DNA from: Cornus controversa
Taxonomy: Eukaryota > Streptophyta > Magnoliopsida > Cornales > Cornaceae
Assembly: GCA_026545225.1 (NCBI GenBank)
Contig: CM048849.1
Span: forward strand, 55,075,836-55,139,835
Reading direction: 5' to 3'
Length of the DNA: 64,000 nucleotides
In this document: positions 45,623 through 56,560 of the stretch, piece by piece
Layout of the letters: the number at the start of each line of letters is the position of its first letter
Position numbering within the stretch: the first letter of the stretch is position 1
The notes under the pieces: generated by a model
The model's input: the letters and a program-made list of their open reading frames with translations, nothing else
Told to the model about the DNA's origin: nothing
Database searches by the model: none
Made by a program: the position numbers and the translations under genes

Positions 45623-45954
45623 TAGGGTTATTTTTAGTAAAAGTAGCAGTTCCACCAAAATTGCAAGCGATTTCAGAATTCCCATTCTATTGGTAATAGT
45701 TGTTGAAGGCATAGGAGGCATGGGCAGGCAGAAGAGTGTCGGGTGGAAGCATGGGCCACCGGATCGTATAGGACCTCAGTCTGCCCTACCAAGCCCGCAG
45801 GCCCAATCCAATGCATACTGCAAATCAACCTGAGAGACACCAGCAAGGGCCACACACCAAATTGTGCCATCAAGGAATGTTGTATTGACTTCTGGAGGTG
45901 ACAAGGTGATGACCGGAGTGGCTGCCTCCACCTTCTCTTGTACCATTGCCTCTG
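45623..45954 (-). pseudogene. X8 (CBM43) domain exon relic, glucan-binding family
   Basis: On the minus strand the sequence reads VEAATPVITLSPPEVNTTF, GTIWCVALAGVSQVDLQ, ALDWACGLGRAD, GGPCFHP, YAFNNYYQ and ACNFGGTATFTKNNP. This is the X8 domain of callose-binding proteins and of the C-terminal part of GH17 beta-1,3-glucanases. A splice acceptor (TTTTACAG) and donor (GTAAGT) frame it exactly, so it is one exon of a larger gene. A TGA replaces the Cys codon after GLGRAD (near 45776), a TAG follows NNYYQ, and one stretch between GGPC and YAFN is out of frame. No neighbouring exons were found. It is a dead exon, not a working gene. Confidence 0.8.
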
Positions 45955-45959
45955 CTGTA

Positions 45960-46590
45960 AAACTGAATATTTTGGTCAAACAAAATGCAACAGCAGTTTA
46001 TTCTAAAGTGCATTGAGTGAGTCATTAGTATATGAAGTTCAATAATTTAGTACAGTGAAGGTTAAACAAATGGTTACAATGACAAAAACTAAGTGCATTG
46101 AGTCTCCTAGCCTCTTCTCATAATTTATTCTAATATAGATATAATTTAACCAATAGCCCTATTGTGTGAATTGTGTTGAACCAAGGTTTTACAACCATGG
46201 TTATCTTAGTTATTTTGATTATAATAATTCATTAAAAGTGTTTAAGTATTTAACACCTTCTTGAGTTTATGCTTTGATAGATTTTATTCATTCCATAACT
46301 CAAAAGTGAGCCAAGTGAATCATTGTCATATCTCAAGTTCACAGAACCATGTCCATCCACGTCCACATGTTTAACCAAGGACATTGTAACAAAGGATGAA
46401 GACATTGATGACAAAGAAAGAAGACTACACCCATTATACATCAAGATCAATGAAGACATTAAAGATTGGGTAGTTTAGTTCTGGAAAGTGTATAGGTAAT
46501 CTTTGTAAAATTATTTTGATGTACTAACATGAAAGTTTTAGGACCAATGCATATCAATCAATATTATTTATATGTCTTTAGACCATAAGT
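45960..46590. other. Intergenic, no gene seen
   Basis: AT-rich; no exon for the X8 gene (signal peptide or glucanase domain) is recognisable here. Confidence 0.4.
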
Positions 46591-46599
46591 AATAGACTA

Positions 46600-48260
46600 T
46601 GAACTTTACTTATAACATCATTAAGTATTTACTAAGGTTGAGTTAATTCAAGCTTTCATAAGCTTTATAATAACTCAACTATTAAGCAATAATTAGCACG
46701 TATTTCAATCATATCATTTATGGTTCTTAGAAATATTGATTTAAGCTTTGAACTTAATTGACTCCGTTTATAAGGTTTTGTCATGCACAGTTGCTGTTTC
46801 AGAAACTTAGCTCAGAAATTTGACTAAGTATTGGATTTTAGTGGCTAAAACGTAAATATGAATTTTTTAATGAATCTTGGCAGCAAAAGTCTTCATAATT
46901 GTACCTTTTATATGAATTTTCTCAGCCCCAAATGACTTGATTTAGTCATTCAAATTGCAAAATAAATTTTTAACTCAAAGTTGATAAATTCCATTTTGTA
47001 CTAAAATTGAAAATCAGATTTTGATTCACTTTGAATTTGATTTTGGAAACTACTTTTATTGTATCCAAATGAGGGGTACTTTGCTTATTTACATTGAATA
47101 ATTTAAAGTAAATCGAAATATAACACTTTTCAATGTAAATAAATGAGTAGTGTGTACGTAGGTGCACTGTGCAGGTGTGGTTCTGTCCAAAAAGTTGAGA
47201 GCTGCTGGAGCACACTTAAACAATTGACTTATTTCCTATAAAAGTCGACTTATTTTAACATAGTGTTTTGTACATTTCTAAGACACCAAAATAGTCGACT
47301 TTCTTAAATTAGATAGTTGACTATTTCTCTTTCTAGCAGATTGTATATGATGTTTTGAAGGCTCAAAAACAATTAACTGTTTTTTTGTAATTGTCCATTG
47401 TGTTTCTCCAAATTCAAAGTAACGGCTAGTTTAACTATCCCAAACATAATCCAAAGTTCTCCAACAGCTATAAGTGGCTATATTTCGAATTAGGTCTATA
47501 AATGCACCTTGTATATGTATTTACAAGTGAGAGAGACTACCATAACCCTCCATGATCATATCTTGTTAGTAGTATTCACCTCTATGCTTAGAACTCATAT
47601 TCTATAGAGGTAGAAACCACACATGAGCTTAATTCTTCATTCTTGTGATTATTCATCATTCTAGAGTTGAGCTTTCGTATTGATTCATCAATCGTAACTC
47701 TAGATTTGAGATAACTTTGAATTTGTATATCTTGTCTATTGAGAGATACCAATTTGTACACATAACTTCTTATTCTTAAGAGTGTTTTGTAAGACCAAGA
47801 GATGCTCTTGGCAAATGGTTGAAAATGTAAGGATTCTCTTTCTTAACCCGAAAAATAAGTAACGTTTCACTTAACCTTATAATGATCGGATTAGCTAGGT
47901 AAGCTCTCCACCTATAAGAGCGAGCAAGGTTATCTCTAAACTCGTAAAAAAGATGGATGCTTCTCCACCAAATAAGTGAGAAAATGTACCATTTATTTTC
48001 CACCCGTACAGGAAGCCCCACATAGTGGATTTGGGCGAAATCTTGGGAGGTGCTCTCAAGTCAAGGACGTAGGAACGAAGTTTCGAACCATGTAAAAATC
48101 TTGGTGTCCAATGTTTGCAATTTCTCTATCTCTACTTTTCTTACTTTTAATTGTTCATTCTCTTTGTTTAAATGCCACATAATTACGTTAGATATGAATA
48201 GTTTGATGCATGAAGATATAACATACCAAATGTTTGATGCAATGTCTATATGAGCTTCAA
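46600..48260 (+). mobile_element. Probable LTR of a large Ty1/copia element (SIRE/Maximus-like), boundaries unclear
   Basis: Contains repeated GTCGACT words (47220-47330), AACGGCTAGTTT, CTATAAATGCACC and then GGACGTAGG followed by CGAACCATGTAAAAATCTTG. This order is typical of the R/U5 part of long copia LTRs. No coding region or second LTR is present, so it is a solo LTR or fragment. Family and ends are inferred from memory of such LTRs. Confidence 0.4.
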
Positions 48261-48826
48261 TTTTTATCTAGTATTTATAGACTTAAATCTACTTAGCTCT
48301 TTTCATTCCTTATTTCATGTATCATTTTATGAATGAAAGAGTAGCACTCCAAGTACTTGACCATATGCATATGTGCTTCACATTCTTTATAACATGCATC
48401 CATAGGTTTATTATACTTAATAGGAAATGTTTGATAAATTGCCTATGTGAGTTTTAATTCTTACATCATATCCATAGGTAAAGACTCGGGCATTATTTTA
48501 TAAAATTAACATCATCTATTGCCTGTATATGAAAAAATAAGACAATCATCTGTGACTACCAACCATTCATCGCTATTAGACTCTGCAAAATCCATAATTT
48601 CTTCCTCATTGAGAAATTATTACATTAAAATTTTATTTATTTTAGTAAAATTTGTAATATACATAATATAATAAATTTATTAAATTGAAAATTTCCTTTT
48701 TCAATTTGTAATATACGTAATATACGTAATTTTATTTATTTAAATTTATTTTTTAGTAAAATATGTAATATAACATATATTAAAAAAAATTGTAATATAT
48801 TTTTAGTGCTGTAACAATATATATAC

Positions 48827-48859
<33 letters not shown>

Positions 48860-48975
48860 GCTTAAGGTTAAAAGGGGAGTAAGGGTAGCTTTGTCTTATT
48901 GAAAAAGGAAAATGAGGTTAAGAATGTCCTTTGAGTCAATGGAGTGGTAAAACAAACAATACATATAGTGTTGAC
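48261..48975. other. AT-rich intergenic stretch with (TG)n
   Basis: Contains repeated TAATATACGTAAT words around 48650-48740 and a (GT)n run at about 48836-48859. No gene is seen. Confidence 0.4.
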
Positions 48976-48998
48976 GTTGAGAGTAATCGTGTGCCAAA

Positions 48999-49145
48999 CC
49001 TCAGGGGTGTGAGTGTATGTTTTGCCAACTTATAAATATATGTGTATTTAGAGCAAAAGTCAAGGGGTGTAAGTGTATTTTACCCTAATTATAAATATAT
49101 ATATAGTTAGAGCAAACTCAGGAAGTGTGAATGTATTTTACTTAA
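48999..49145. repeat. Tandem repeat, about 60 bp, two and a half units
   Basis: Units share AGGGGTGTRAGTGTATKTTTTRCC, then TTATAAATATATRTRT and TTAGAGCAAA. The motif GTGTAGTTTACCCTAAC near 50272 resembles the unit end, suggesting a common element terminus. Confidence 0.6.
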
Positions 49146-49447
49146 TTATTTTATCTCTCCTAGTTAAATTGAAAAAGAAAATTAAAAAGGTCTCCTTAGA
49201 GAATACAACTTCCAATTCAATACACTCCCATGTAAAAGGAGAGTCTGACAAATCAGAAGGTGTGTTTATATGGTCATAAATATTAATATCAGAAGGTGTG
49301 TTTATATGGTCATAAATATTAATATCAGAAGGTGTGTTTATATGGTCATAAATATTAATTTGATCTTCGAAGTCTATCTGGCCACGCCAACACGGTTACA
49401 TCTCTTTTATTTTGCAAAAGAGGCATCGAACTAGATCATTGGAATTT
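49135..49447 (+). mobile_element. Diverged fragment of a gypsy LTR related to 55643-55989
   Basis: Matches the LTR at 55643-55989 from ATTATTTTATCTCTCCTA through GGAGAGTCTGACA to TTGATCTTCGAAG and CTAGATCATTGGAATTTTTG. Both LTR ends are missing and no primer-binding site follows, so it is a broken relic, perhaps not the partner of the LTR at 55643. A 36-bp unit (ATCAGAAGGTGTG...) is tandemly tripled inside it at about 49254-49361. Confidence 0.6.
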
Positions 49448-50589
49448 TTGTTTCCTGTCGATATTAGGGTTCCAACACCATTGAGAGATCTGAAGGGGGC
49501 TCCACAGAGATTGTTGTTGCCGAACGAAACAAATTCGGACTCGGAGTGGCTGACTAGAGAGGGGGTTTTCGTAAGAATAAGGAGGATTTGCGATTTGGGT
49601 GTCACATAGTGTGGAGGAGAGAGAAATGGGAGGCAAAGATGAGAGAGAACGAGTGTTTATATACAAATTTGAATCTGATCAAAGACTTCATAGGCGTGTA
49701 GACGAGGATCTGTGTCAAGAGGTTGTCGTTGTCGGCGATTGTGGCGGCAGCTGACGACGGCATTTGGTGGGAGTCCTCTTTTAGTGAGATTTGACTGTCG
49801 ATCCTTCTGATAGGATTGTCAAGAACTTCACTATCAAATCCAAGTCAGCAGTCGAGACATACTCGTGTGTGTGTATTTCTGTATATATGTGTGTATAATA
49901 TGTATGAGAGTGTACAAATTTAGAAGGTTTGTGTGTTTCTTCTTCTCATCTACAATATTTCTGGGTCTGAAATTTTCTTCCATTAAAGAGTAAGAAGAGA
50001 TGCATAGACTCTGTATATTAGACTCAGTTAGGACAATTCCTGCTTCCCCGACGCAGAAATTAGGGTGAGAGAAAGGGGTAGCGGTAGTAAGTGGAGAGAG
50101 AAGGGGTTATATTTGTCTTTGTAAATAAGATTTTTTTTTTATGTTTTTTAATATTTTAAAGGTAATAAGGTCATTTCAATGGATTAGAGAACATTTTAGT
50201 CAATATTTAGACAAGAGAGAGAGGAGTGTAATTTTTTTACAAACATAATAGGACAAACCTAAGGAAAGGTCAGTGTAGTTTACCCTAACAAAAAATCAAA
50301 TCAAACTCCATTTTTAACGGGTTGACCTGGTACAGCTATAAATTTTCTCTAGCACATCTGAAAAACGTCTCAATCCAAAGTAGTGTTTCTCTCTCTACCC
50401 AACAAGTTTGTCAGCGACCATGGCTTGAGAAGGCTCAAACAACGACGAGAGTGATGACCAACCATGGGATGCTTCGGCCAAGACTGAAGGTGATGACAAC
50501 GAACAACAAGTTTTTGACGATGGAGTTACTTTAGCAAATCTGGGAATTTTTTTCTATACCCAAACTGCAAGTCAGGTCGACGACATCTT
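49448..50589. other. Unassigned sequence, no gene recognised
   Basis: 49450-49800 has mixed composition like the inside of a non-coding DNA element; 50050-50280 is low complexity. At 50421 an ATG is followed almost at once by a stop, then by an open Asp/Asn/Glu-rich stretch to about 50555 that I do not recognise. Confidence 0.35.
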
Positions 50590-50601
50590 AATTGTCAACT
50601 A

Positions 50602-52908
50602 TCATAGTGCCTTAATTAGCATGCACCAACGCTTCTGGTGTAATCTGATAGACGGAAGAGGAGGAGAAGGAGTAGCAACTAGAGCAGCGGGGGTTAAAGC
50701 CGAGCAAGAACTCTTGAGGAAGTCAACGAACTTCTTCTCAGCCTCACCACCTTCAGGAATACCATATTCTCCTCCGAACAGTTCAATCCCATGATTAGCA
50801 TCAAAGTCGTTAGGATCTTGATAGTCACGTTCGGCCTCAAGTTTTACGCTCTGGTCAAAGTCATACCGGAAGCCATCAGCGATCTTCAAAGTTGAAATCT
50901 TTAAAAAATGTTGATACATGTCAAGCCCGCTAGACTTGTAGACTTGTAGAAAATCCTGAACTTCAGCGGCTTTCTGTTTATCCAGTGCCTATTGCTTGAA
51001 GTGTAAAATTGCTTTCTGTTTTTTAGCAAAAGACTTGTTAAGTGACTTCACATCAATCTCAAACTTTTCAACCTGACTCCCTTTCATCCGTTCTACCTCC
51101 AGAGCCTTGCATAGAGAGTCATATATGCGCTCTGTATTGCCATAGGTCAAGAAAAGGTTAAAAAAGAAAAAAACAAAAACAACAAAAAAGATGAGGTAAA
51201 AGTAGATCAAATCTTCATAATGTGAAGAATAGCGTTTGCCAGTTGCTTATCTTGTCAACTCCTTGTTGGCGGAGCTCATCACGGAGAGGCCAAATCCCCT
51301 GGGCCAAGGTCCCCATAACATCACAATCGAGGGCAGCACAGTCCCCCACAGTGATGAATGACCCATCTGACTTCTTCAAATCTGGAATCCATCGTTCAGT
51401 CAAGCCGATGAACGACTTGTTAATAGGAGTATTGGCAGAATCAAAGCAGAAGAAAAAAGAGTCATGTCCCTCCATAACATCCGCCGTCAACTTCTGGTGT
51501 TTGGATGAAGGAATAGCTCCAGAAGTAGATCTCTTTGGAGGAGAAAAGGCAGCCACAAATTTTAGCTTCTCATGCCTGCCCTTCAATTTTCCTTCAGTGA
51601 TTTTGGCCTTGAGTTACCAGAGGTGGAAGATCATCTCTTGGTTTTTGATTCAAGCATCTCTATTGAGTCTGAAGAGTCTGAGTCAACGTATAGGATAGAA
51701 GATTCAATTGAAGCCTCAACAACAAGAACTTGAAGCTTGTGTCAAGAACTTCTTCATCGAATGACGAACATCCTAAACGTTCTTCTTCAAATATCTAATT
51801 TGATCGGCTGCACAGAGGAAAAAAAACAAGTTTATATAATAGACGTAACAGAAAAATACTAGTTCTGAAGGTTCCCAGGTCAACTAAAGGAGACTTGCCA
51901 GACAAAGTGACAGAAGGGATCACAGCATCGCCGAACGCTCTGGGAATAAGAAAGTGTTGAGCAGCCTTAACATTCCAAGCTCCCTTTACCAGAACAATTT
52001 TTTCTTCCACAACTTGTCAGAAGTGGGGGCATCAATACAAATCTTTCTGTTCTTGTCAGAGAATAGGTGATAACGGTTATCCTTTGACCTAACTCGGTGG
52101 ATGGAGTAACATAACAAAGGGTTGTTCAAACCGAGGTTCAGTTTATAAACACGATTCATAGAAAGCAAACGAGAAACAATATGAAAAAAAATTTAGCATT
52201 TAACTGAAGAGGTACAAGCCTCAGTTTGTAAATAATGAAATTGAAGAATGGATGAAGGGAAAATCTAAAAGTTTTCATGTGAGAAGCCAAAGAAAGAACG
52301 TCGCCCTTTTCAACCCCTTCACCAGTACTATAATCAAAATCTAGGGGATAACCTTTGATCACAGCATCACTGGTGATCCAACATTCCCTAGAATTTTTTT
52401 AACATCAACTAACTACCTAAGCACTAGAGCAATGTCCACACCCTGACCGGATGTGAATACTTCTTCTACAGCAATGGTGGGTTGGATAGTTTCTATTATT
52501 TGAAGAGATGAACTAGACCTGATGGTTTCTCAATTATCAGAATGAATACGATCACTATCATTCATCGACATTGTAAAGAAAAAAGCGTGAATAAATGAAT
52601 GAAAACTGACCTGCAAAGGTGAATCGGTACCAGAAAACTAGAAAGAAATGAATCTTAGGGAGAAAACAAGCAGTTGCAAAAATTCTGTGGCTGAAAATAA
52701 TAAAGTGTCAAGACAAAAAGCACAAAGGAAACATAGAAGAGTCACTTACGTGCTTTAGCGTCGTTGTTGGTACCTCAGCATTAATGAGAATTCTCAAGAG
52801 AAGCAAAAGGTTTAAGCTGGCGCCTCTAGAAATTCCCTCCAATTTGGGCGAGCTCATACTAAAAGGAATCAGAGGCAAAATGTAGGGAAAAATTCCCCAG
52901 TTATTCAC
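50602..52908 (-). mobile_element. Antisense coding region of the gypsy element (broken)
   Basis: Several minus-strand pieces resemble the 'putative gypsy-type transposon' domain family found in antisense in Tat-like elements: HRVRSKDNRYHLFSD, TSDKLWKKK and GAWNVKAAQHFLIPRAFGDA. A more 3' piece, FRYDFDQSVKLEAERDYQDP, resembles the usual C-terminal part. The region is fragmented by several breaks and cannot be working. Confidence 0.55.
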
Positions 52909-54149
52909 ATGGGCCGAATGGGCCTACCAAAGCACGAATAGGCCAAACTCAAGAAGGAATTAAGCCAAGTTCAGAAAACAAGCCTCAAGGAATAGTCTCA
53001 AAAGAAAGAATGGGCCAGGCCTCCCTTTTGAGGGTTAAGGTGGCCCAATTTAGACATCAGTTCAAATTATATTAGGAATTCATATGCTTGAGAGAAAATA
53101 AAGCTGTGAATAAAGAAATTTGAATCTTAAAAGGATTCAAATTTCAACTTTTATAAATAGAGGAAAATATTAATGAAAAAAGATCATCTTTTCTCTGAAA
53201 AAAGTATATTGTATTCTTGAATCTTTGGGTGTGTGCAATAGATTAATTGGTTAAAAATTTGCCAAGCAATTTCTTGTACTAATAATGGGCAATAAATCAC
53301 ATGAATTGCTTTTGAAATTTATTTAATATACATGGATGATCATGAATATTTTTTATACTCCAATCACGTTTGGTCCATGTTCATACCTTGTTGTATAAGG
53401 TTTTGGGTTTGATTTATGTACTATAAAAAAATTGTGAAACCTTCCCTTGTTAAAGGGTTGAGGAGCAATAAATCTTTGTGGATAGCTTGAATGGAGTATC
53501 ATTGAAGAAATTATTTTTTTCCCCTCATTGAAGAAAGTTTGAAAAGTGAAATTCGCAGAATTTTTCCAACAGAATATACAGTGACTAAAATGGTCACATC
53601 TTCTTCGTCTGATATAGGATTGACCCAAATTTTATATCAAAACAAAGCTAACAAATAGGGCTATGTTGTGTAAAAATATCAGAATTTATGAAGTTCGAGA
53701 AAGCTTTCCAATCACCCTGTAAAATCTCATTTTTTATGCTATTAGAACTATTCTGTAACATGCTTGGGTATTTTGGCCGTAAATTTTGATCTACATATTG
53801 AACTGAGTTAGGTCATATATAAAAAGAAAGCTAATTGGATAAGTTATGTGTTGGAAAAAATTCAACCTGAAAAGAGTTCATCTAGTGTCTGAAAAGTTCA
53901 TATGAAGTTGTTGTTTCTGATCCCGTTTTTCTCAAGAACGGACATATCTTTTTCGCCTGATATCGGAATGACTTGAAATTAGCGTCAAATCGAAGCTAAC
54001 ATCTGTGGCTATGTTGCTACAAAATTATGACTTTGTGAAGATCCATGACAATTCTAGTATTTATTGAAAGTTTTTGGTCCTGTTTTGCAATTCAGTGGAA
54101 AATGCCAAAAATTGTCAAACTTGGATTCAAGGATGTGGACAGTAAGTAT

Positions 54150-55340
54150 ATTGATTGTCCAGTGTCATCCACAATCAAAGGTTGGGTGCATGAAAATCTT
54201 TCCTTATTAAAGGGTAAAGCAACAAATCTCCCCTCATTAAATGGTTGATCTTACTCCTACCCTTATTAAAGGGTCAAGTCACAAACCTCCACTTTATTAA
54301 AGGTCGAGCAACAAATCTCCTCTTATTAAAGGGATGAGTCTACTCCTCCCCTTATTAAAGATTCGAGTCACAAACCTCCCATTATTAAAGGGTCGAGCAA
54401 CAAACTTCTCCTTATTAAAGGGTCGAGCATATTCATACCCTTATTAAAGGGTCGAGTCACAAACCTTCCTTTATTAAATGGTTAAGCAACAAACCTCCCC
54501 TAATTAAAGGTCAAGTCACAAAATTTCCCTCATTAAAAGGATATCAACAATGTAAATCCACAAACCTCCTTATTAAAGGAGCAAAAATCTACGAACCTCC
54601 CTATTAAAGGAGCAAAATTCTATGAACCCCCTTATTAAAGGGGCGAGCTCACGAAACTCGCCACTACTAAACCCCATTAGGACACAACTCTTTAGAGGGC
54701 CTTTATTGAAAAAGGCGGCATGAATGGATTCCAAGAACATTGTTAAACCCCATTGGAACACACCTTTCTAGAAGGCCTTTATTGAAAAAGGCAGGATGAA
54801 TAAATTTTGAGAACATTGTTAAACTTTACTGGGGCACACCTCTTTAAAGGGCCTTTATTGATAAAGGCAAGATGAATGAATTTTAAGAACATTGTTAAAC
54901 TTTACTGGGCACACCTCTTTAGAGGGCCTTTTATTGAAAAATGCGAGATGAATGAATTTCAAGAACGTTGTTAAACTCCATTGGGGCACACCTCTTTACA
55001 AGGCTTTTATTAAAAAATGCAGAATAAATGAATCCCGAGAACATTATTAAATCCCATTGGGACACACCTCTTTAGAGGACATTTATTGGAAAAGGCGGAA
55101 TGATCCATTGTGGCACATCTCTACAAGAGGGCCCTTCTTAAAAAGGCATGATGAATTAATCTTGAGAAAATGTGACCAACTTGCATACATCTCCACAATA
55201 AGGCCTTTCTTAAAGGGCGGGATAGATTAATCCCGAGATCAGGTGCAATTTTTTTTGCTAAGGCAAAACCATATCATCCATAGAGCTCTTCTTAAAGGAC
55301 GGGATATCTTAGTCCCGAAGCAAACATGAGAGCTTCTTAT
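54150..55340 (+). repeat. Repeat arrays in the gypsy 3' non-coding region
   Basis: First about 13 units of CCTTATTAAAGGGTCGAG-like text spaced 30-60 bases (54200-54650), then about eight modules of 75-85 bases. Each module carries CACACCTCTTTAGAGGGCC, TTTATTGAAAAAGGC and GAATGAATCCCGAGAACAT. The second module matches the one in the TR-GAG elements (15640-16170 and 36780-37380). Confidence 0.8.
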
Positions 55341-55642
55341 TAAGGGGGTTCCACTTCAAAAAATTGTTTAAAAAAGAGAAGTACGTTTCAATTGCTTACG
55401 TATTTTCATTAAGCTCGCAAAGTGATAGAGTACAAGCATTGGATGCTTCCAAGCCACAATAACAACAGAAACTAAAGGCAAATGAAAGTAGAGAAAAATA
55501 AAAGTTGCACAACCCAACAAAAATGTTCTCAAGCACAAAGGTACTCTCCAAAAGAGGTTACATTAGATTAAAAAAATAGAAAGAGTAGAAGCAACTCGAT
55601 ATGCCCTATGTTTGACAAGAAAACTAGGGAATGGGGGGCAAT

Positions 55643-55989
55643 TGATACAGTAAATTTTACTCTACAAGAAGTCTAAAGGGCAAAGGAGTCAATGGATGAG
55701 ATAAGTTACCTTTGGAAGATAATGATAATTATTTTATCTCTCCTAATTGAATTGGAAAAAATAACTGAAGGGGTCTCCTACTAGAATACGACTACCAATT
55801 ACACTCTCATATAAAAAGGAGAGTCTGACACATCAAAGGTATGCAATATTAATTACAGAATTACTTTTATGTTTATACAATCATAAATACTAATTTGATC
55901 GTCGAAGTGTACCTACACTCTGACCGGCATTCCGTCGGCGCAGTCACATCGGCGCGTCAAACTAGATCGTGGAAATTTTTGCACCATCA
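55643..55989 (+). mobile_element. 3' LTR of the gypsy element, 347 bp
   Basis: TGATACAG...CACCATCA, preceded by GGGAATGGGGGGCAAT. It contains GATCGTCGAAGTG, equivalent to GATCGTCGGAGCG in the TR-GAG LTRs, and is almost the same length. It is followed by ATATG, but no upstream partner duplication was found. A diverged relative lies at 49135-49447. Confidence 0.75.
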
Positions 55990-56560
55990 ATATGCAATAT
56001 GTTCCTTTCCTGCATTTGAGTTTTGTACAAGTACGTTTTGTCAATTATTGCATTTATTCCTTTTCAAAAAAATGCACCAAAATCACATTCCAATGGCGGC
56101 GCCATCTCAAGGTCAATCACACATATTCCTGATCTCAAAAGTTCATTTAACAATACAACCATGCAATACAGCCAAAAACTGATCATTTGTAAATTTGCTG
56201 TCCCTTGCACAAACTGATCACATGCCAAAAGAATTGATCATTTAACAAACTTGATCATGCCAACCAACCAACCAAATATAAGAACATAACACAAACTGAA
56301 ATGAAACATGATCATCTCATAACCAAAGGTTGCATACATAAAGTCAGTAGCAGGTGTCATACATATTAACAGTACCAAAATATTAACATGTTGAAACATA
56401 ATAACATTAGCATAGTTTCTACAACCAAAATACCAAAAGAATGCATCACAGCAACCTAAATACTGCATCTAATGCAATATCATCACAGCAACAACAAAAA
56501 ATGATTCACCAATAAGCATACTCGATCACTATACTCATCATTGACCTGCGAAGACATAAA
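55990..56560. other. Spacer between the gypsy LTR and the MULE gene
   Basis: AT-rich; it may hold the 3' untranslated part of the transposase gene on the minus strand. No terminal inverted repeat was identified. Confidence 0.35.

Larger units (their letters stand above)
50590..55989 (+). mobile_element. 3' part of a Ty3/gypsy (Tat-lineage-like) element, broken
   Basis: Parts in order: an antisense coding region at 50602-52900, a non-coding region with internal repeats (53590-54060), arrays of TTATTAAAGGGTCGAG (54170-54650), repeated GGCCTTTATTGAAAAAGGC modules (54690-55320), a polypurine-type site (GGGAATGGGGGGCA) and a 347-bp LTR. Antisense genes between pol and the 3' LTR are known from Tat-type gypsy elements. 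The 5' half with gag and pol is not found. The element carries many breaks and is an old fossil. Its 3' module and LTR motifs are related to those of the TR-GAG copies. Confidence 0.65.

Noticed and set aside
50421-50555. Possible small acidic protein after a TATA-like site at about 50336
   Set aside because: The ATG is followed by a stop two codons later and the open stretch has no known match; kept only as unassigned.
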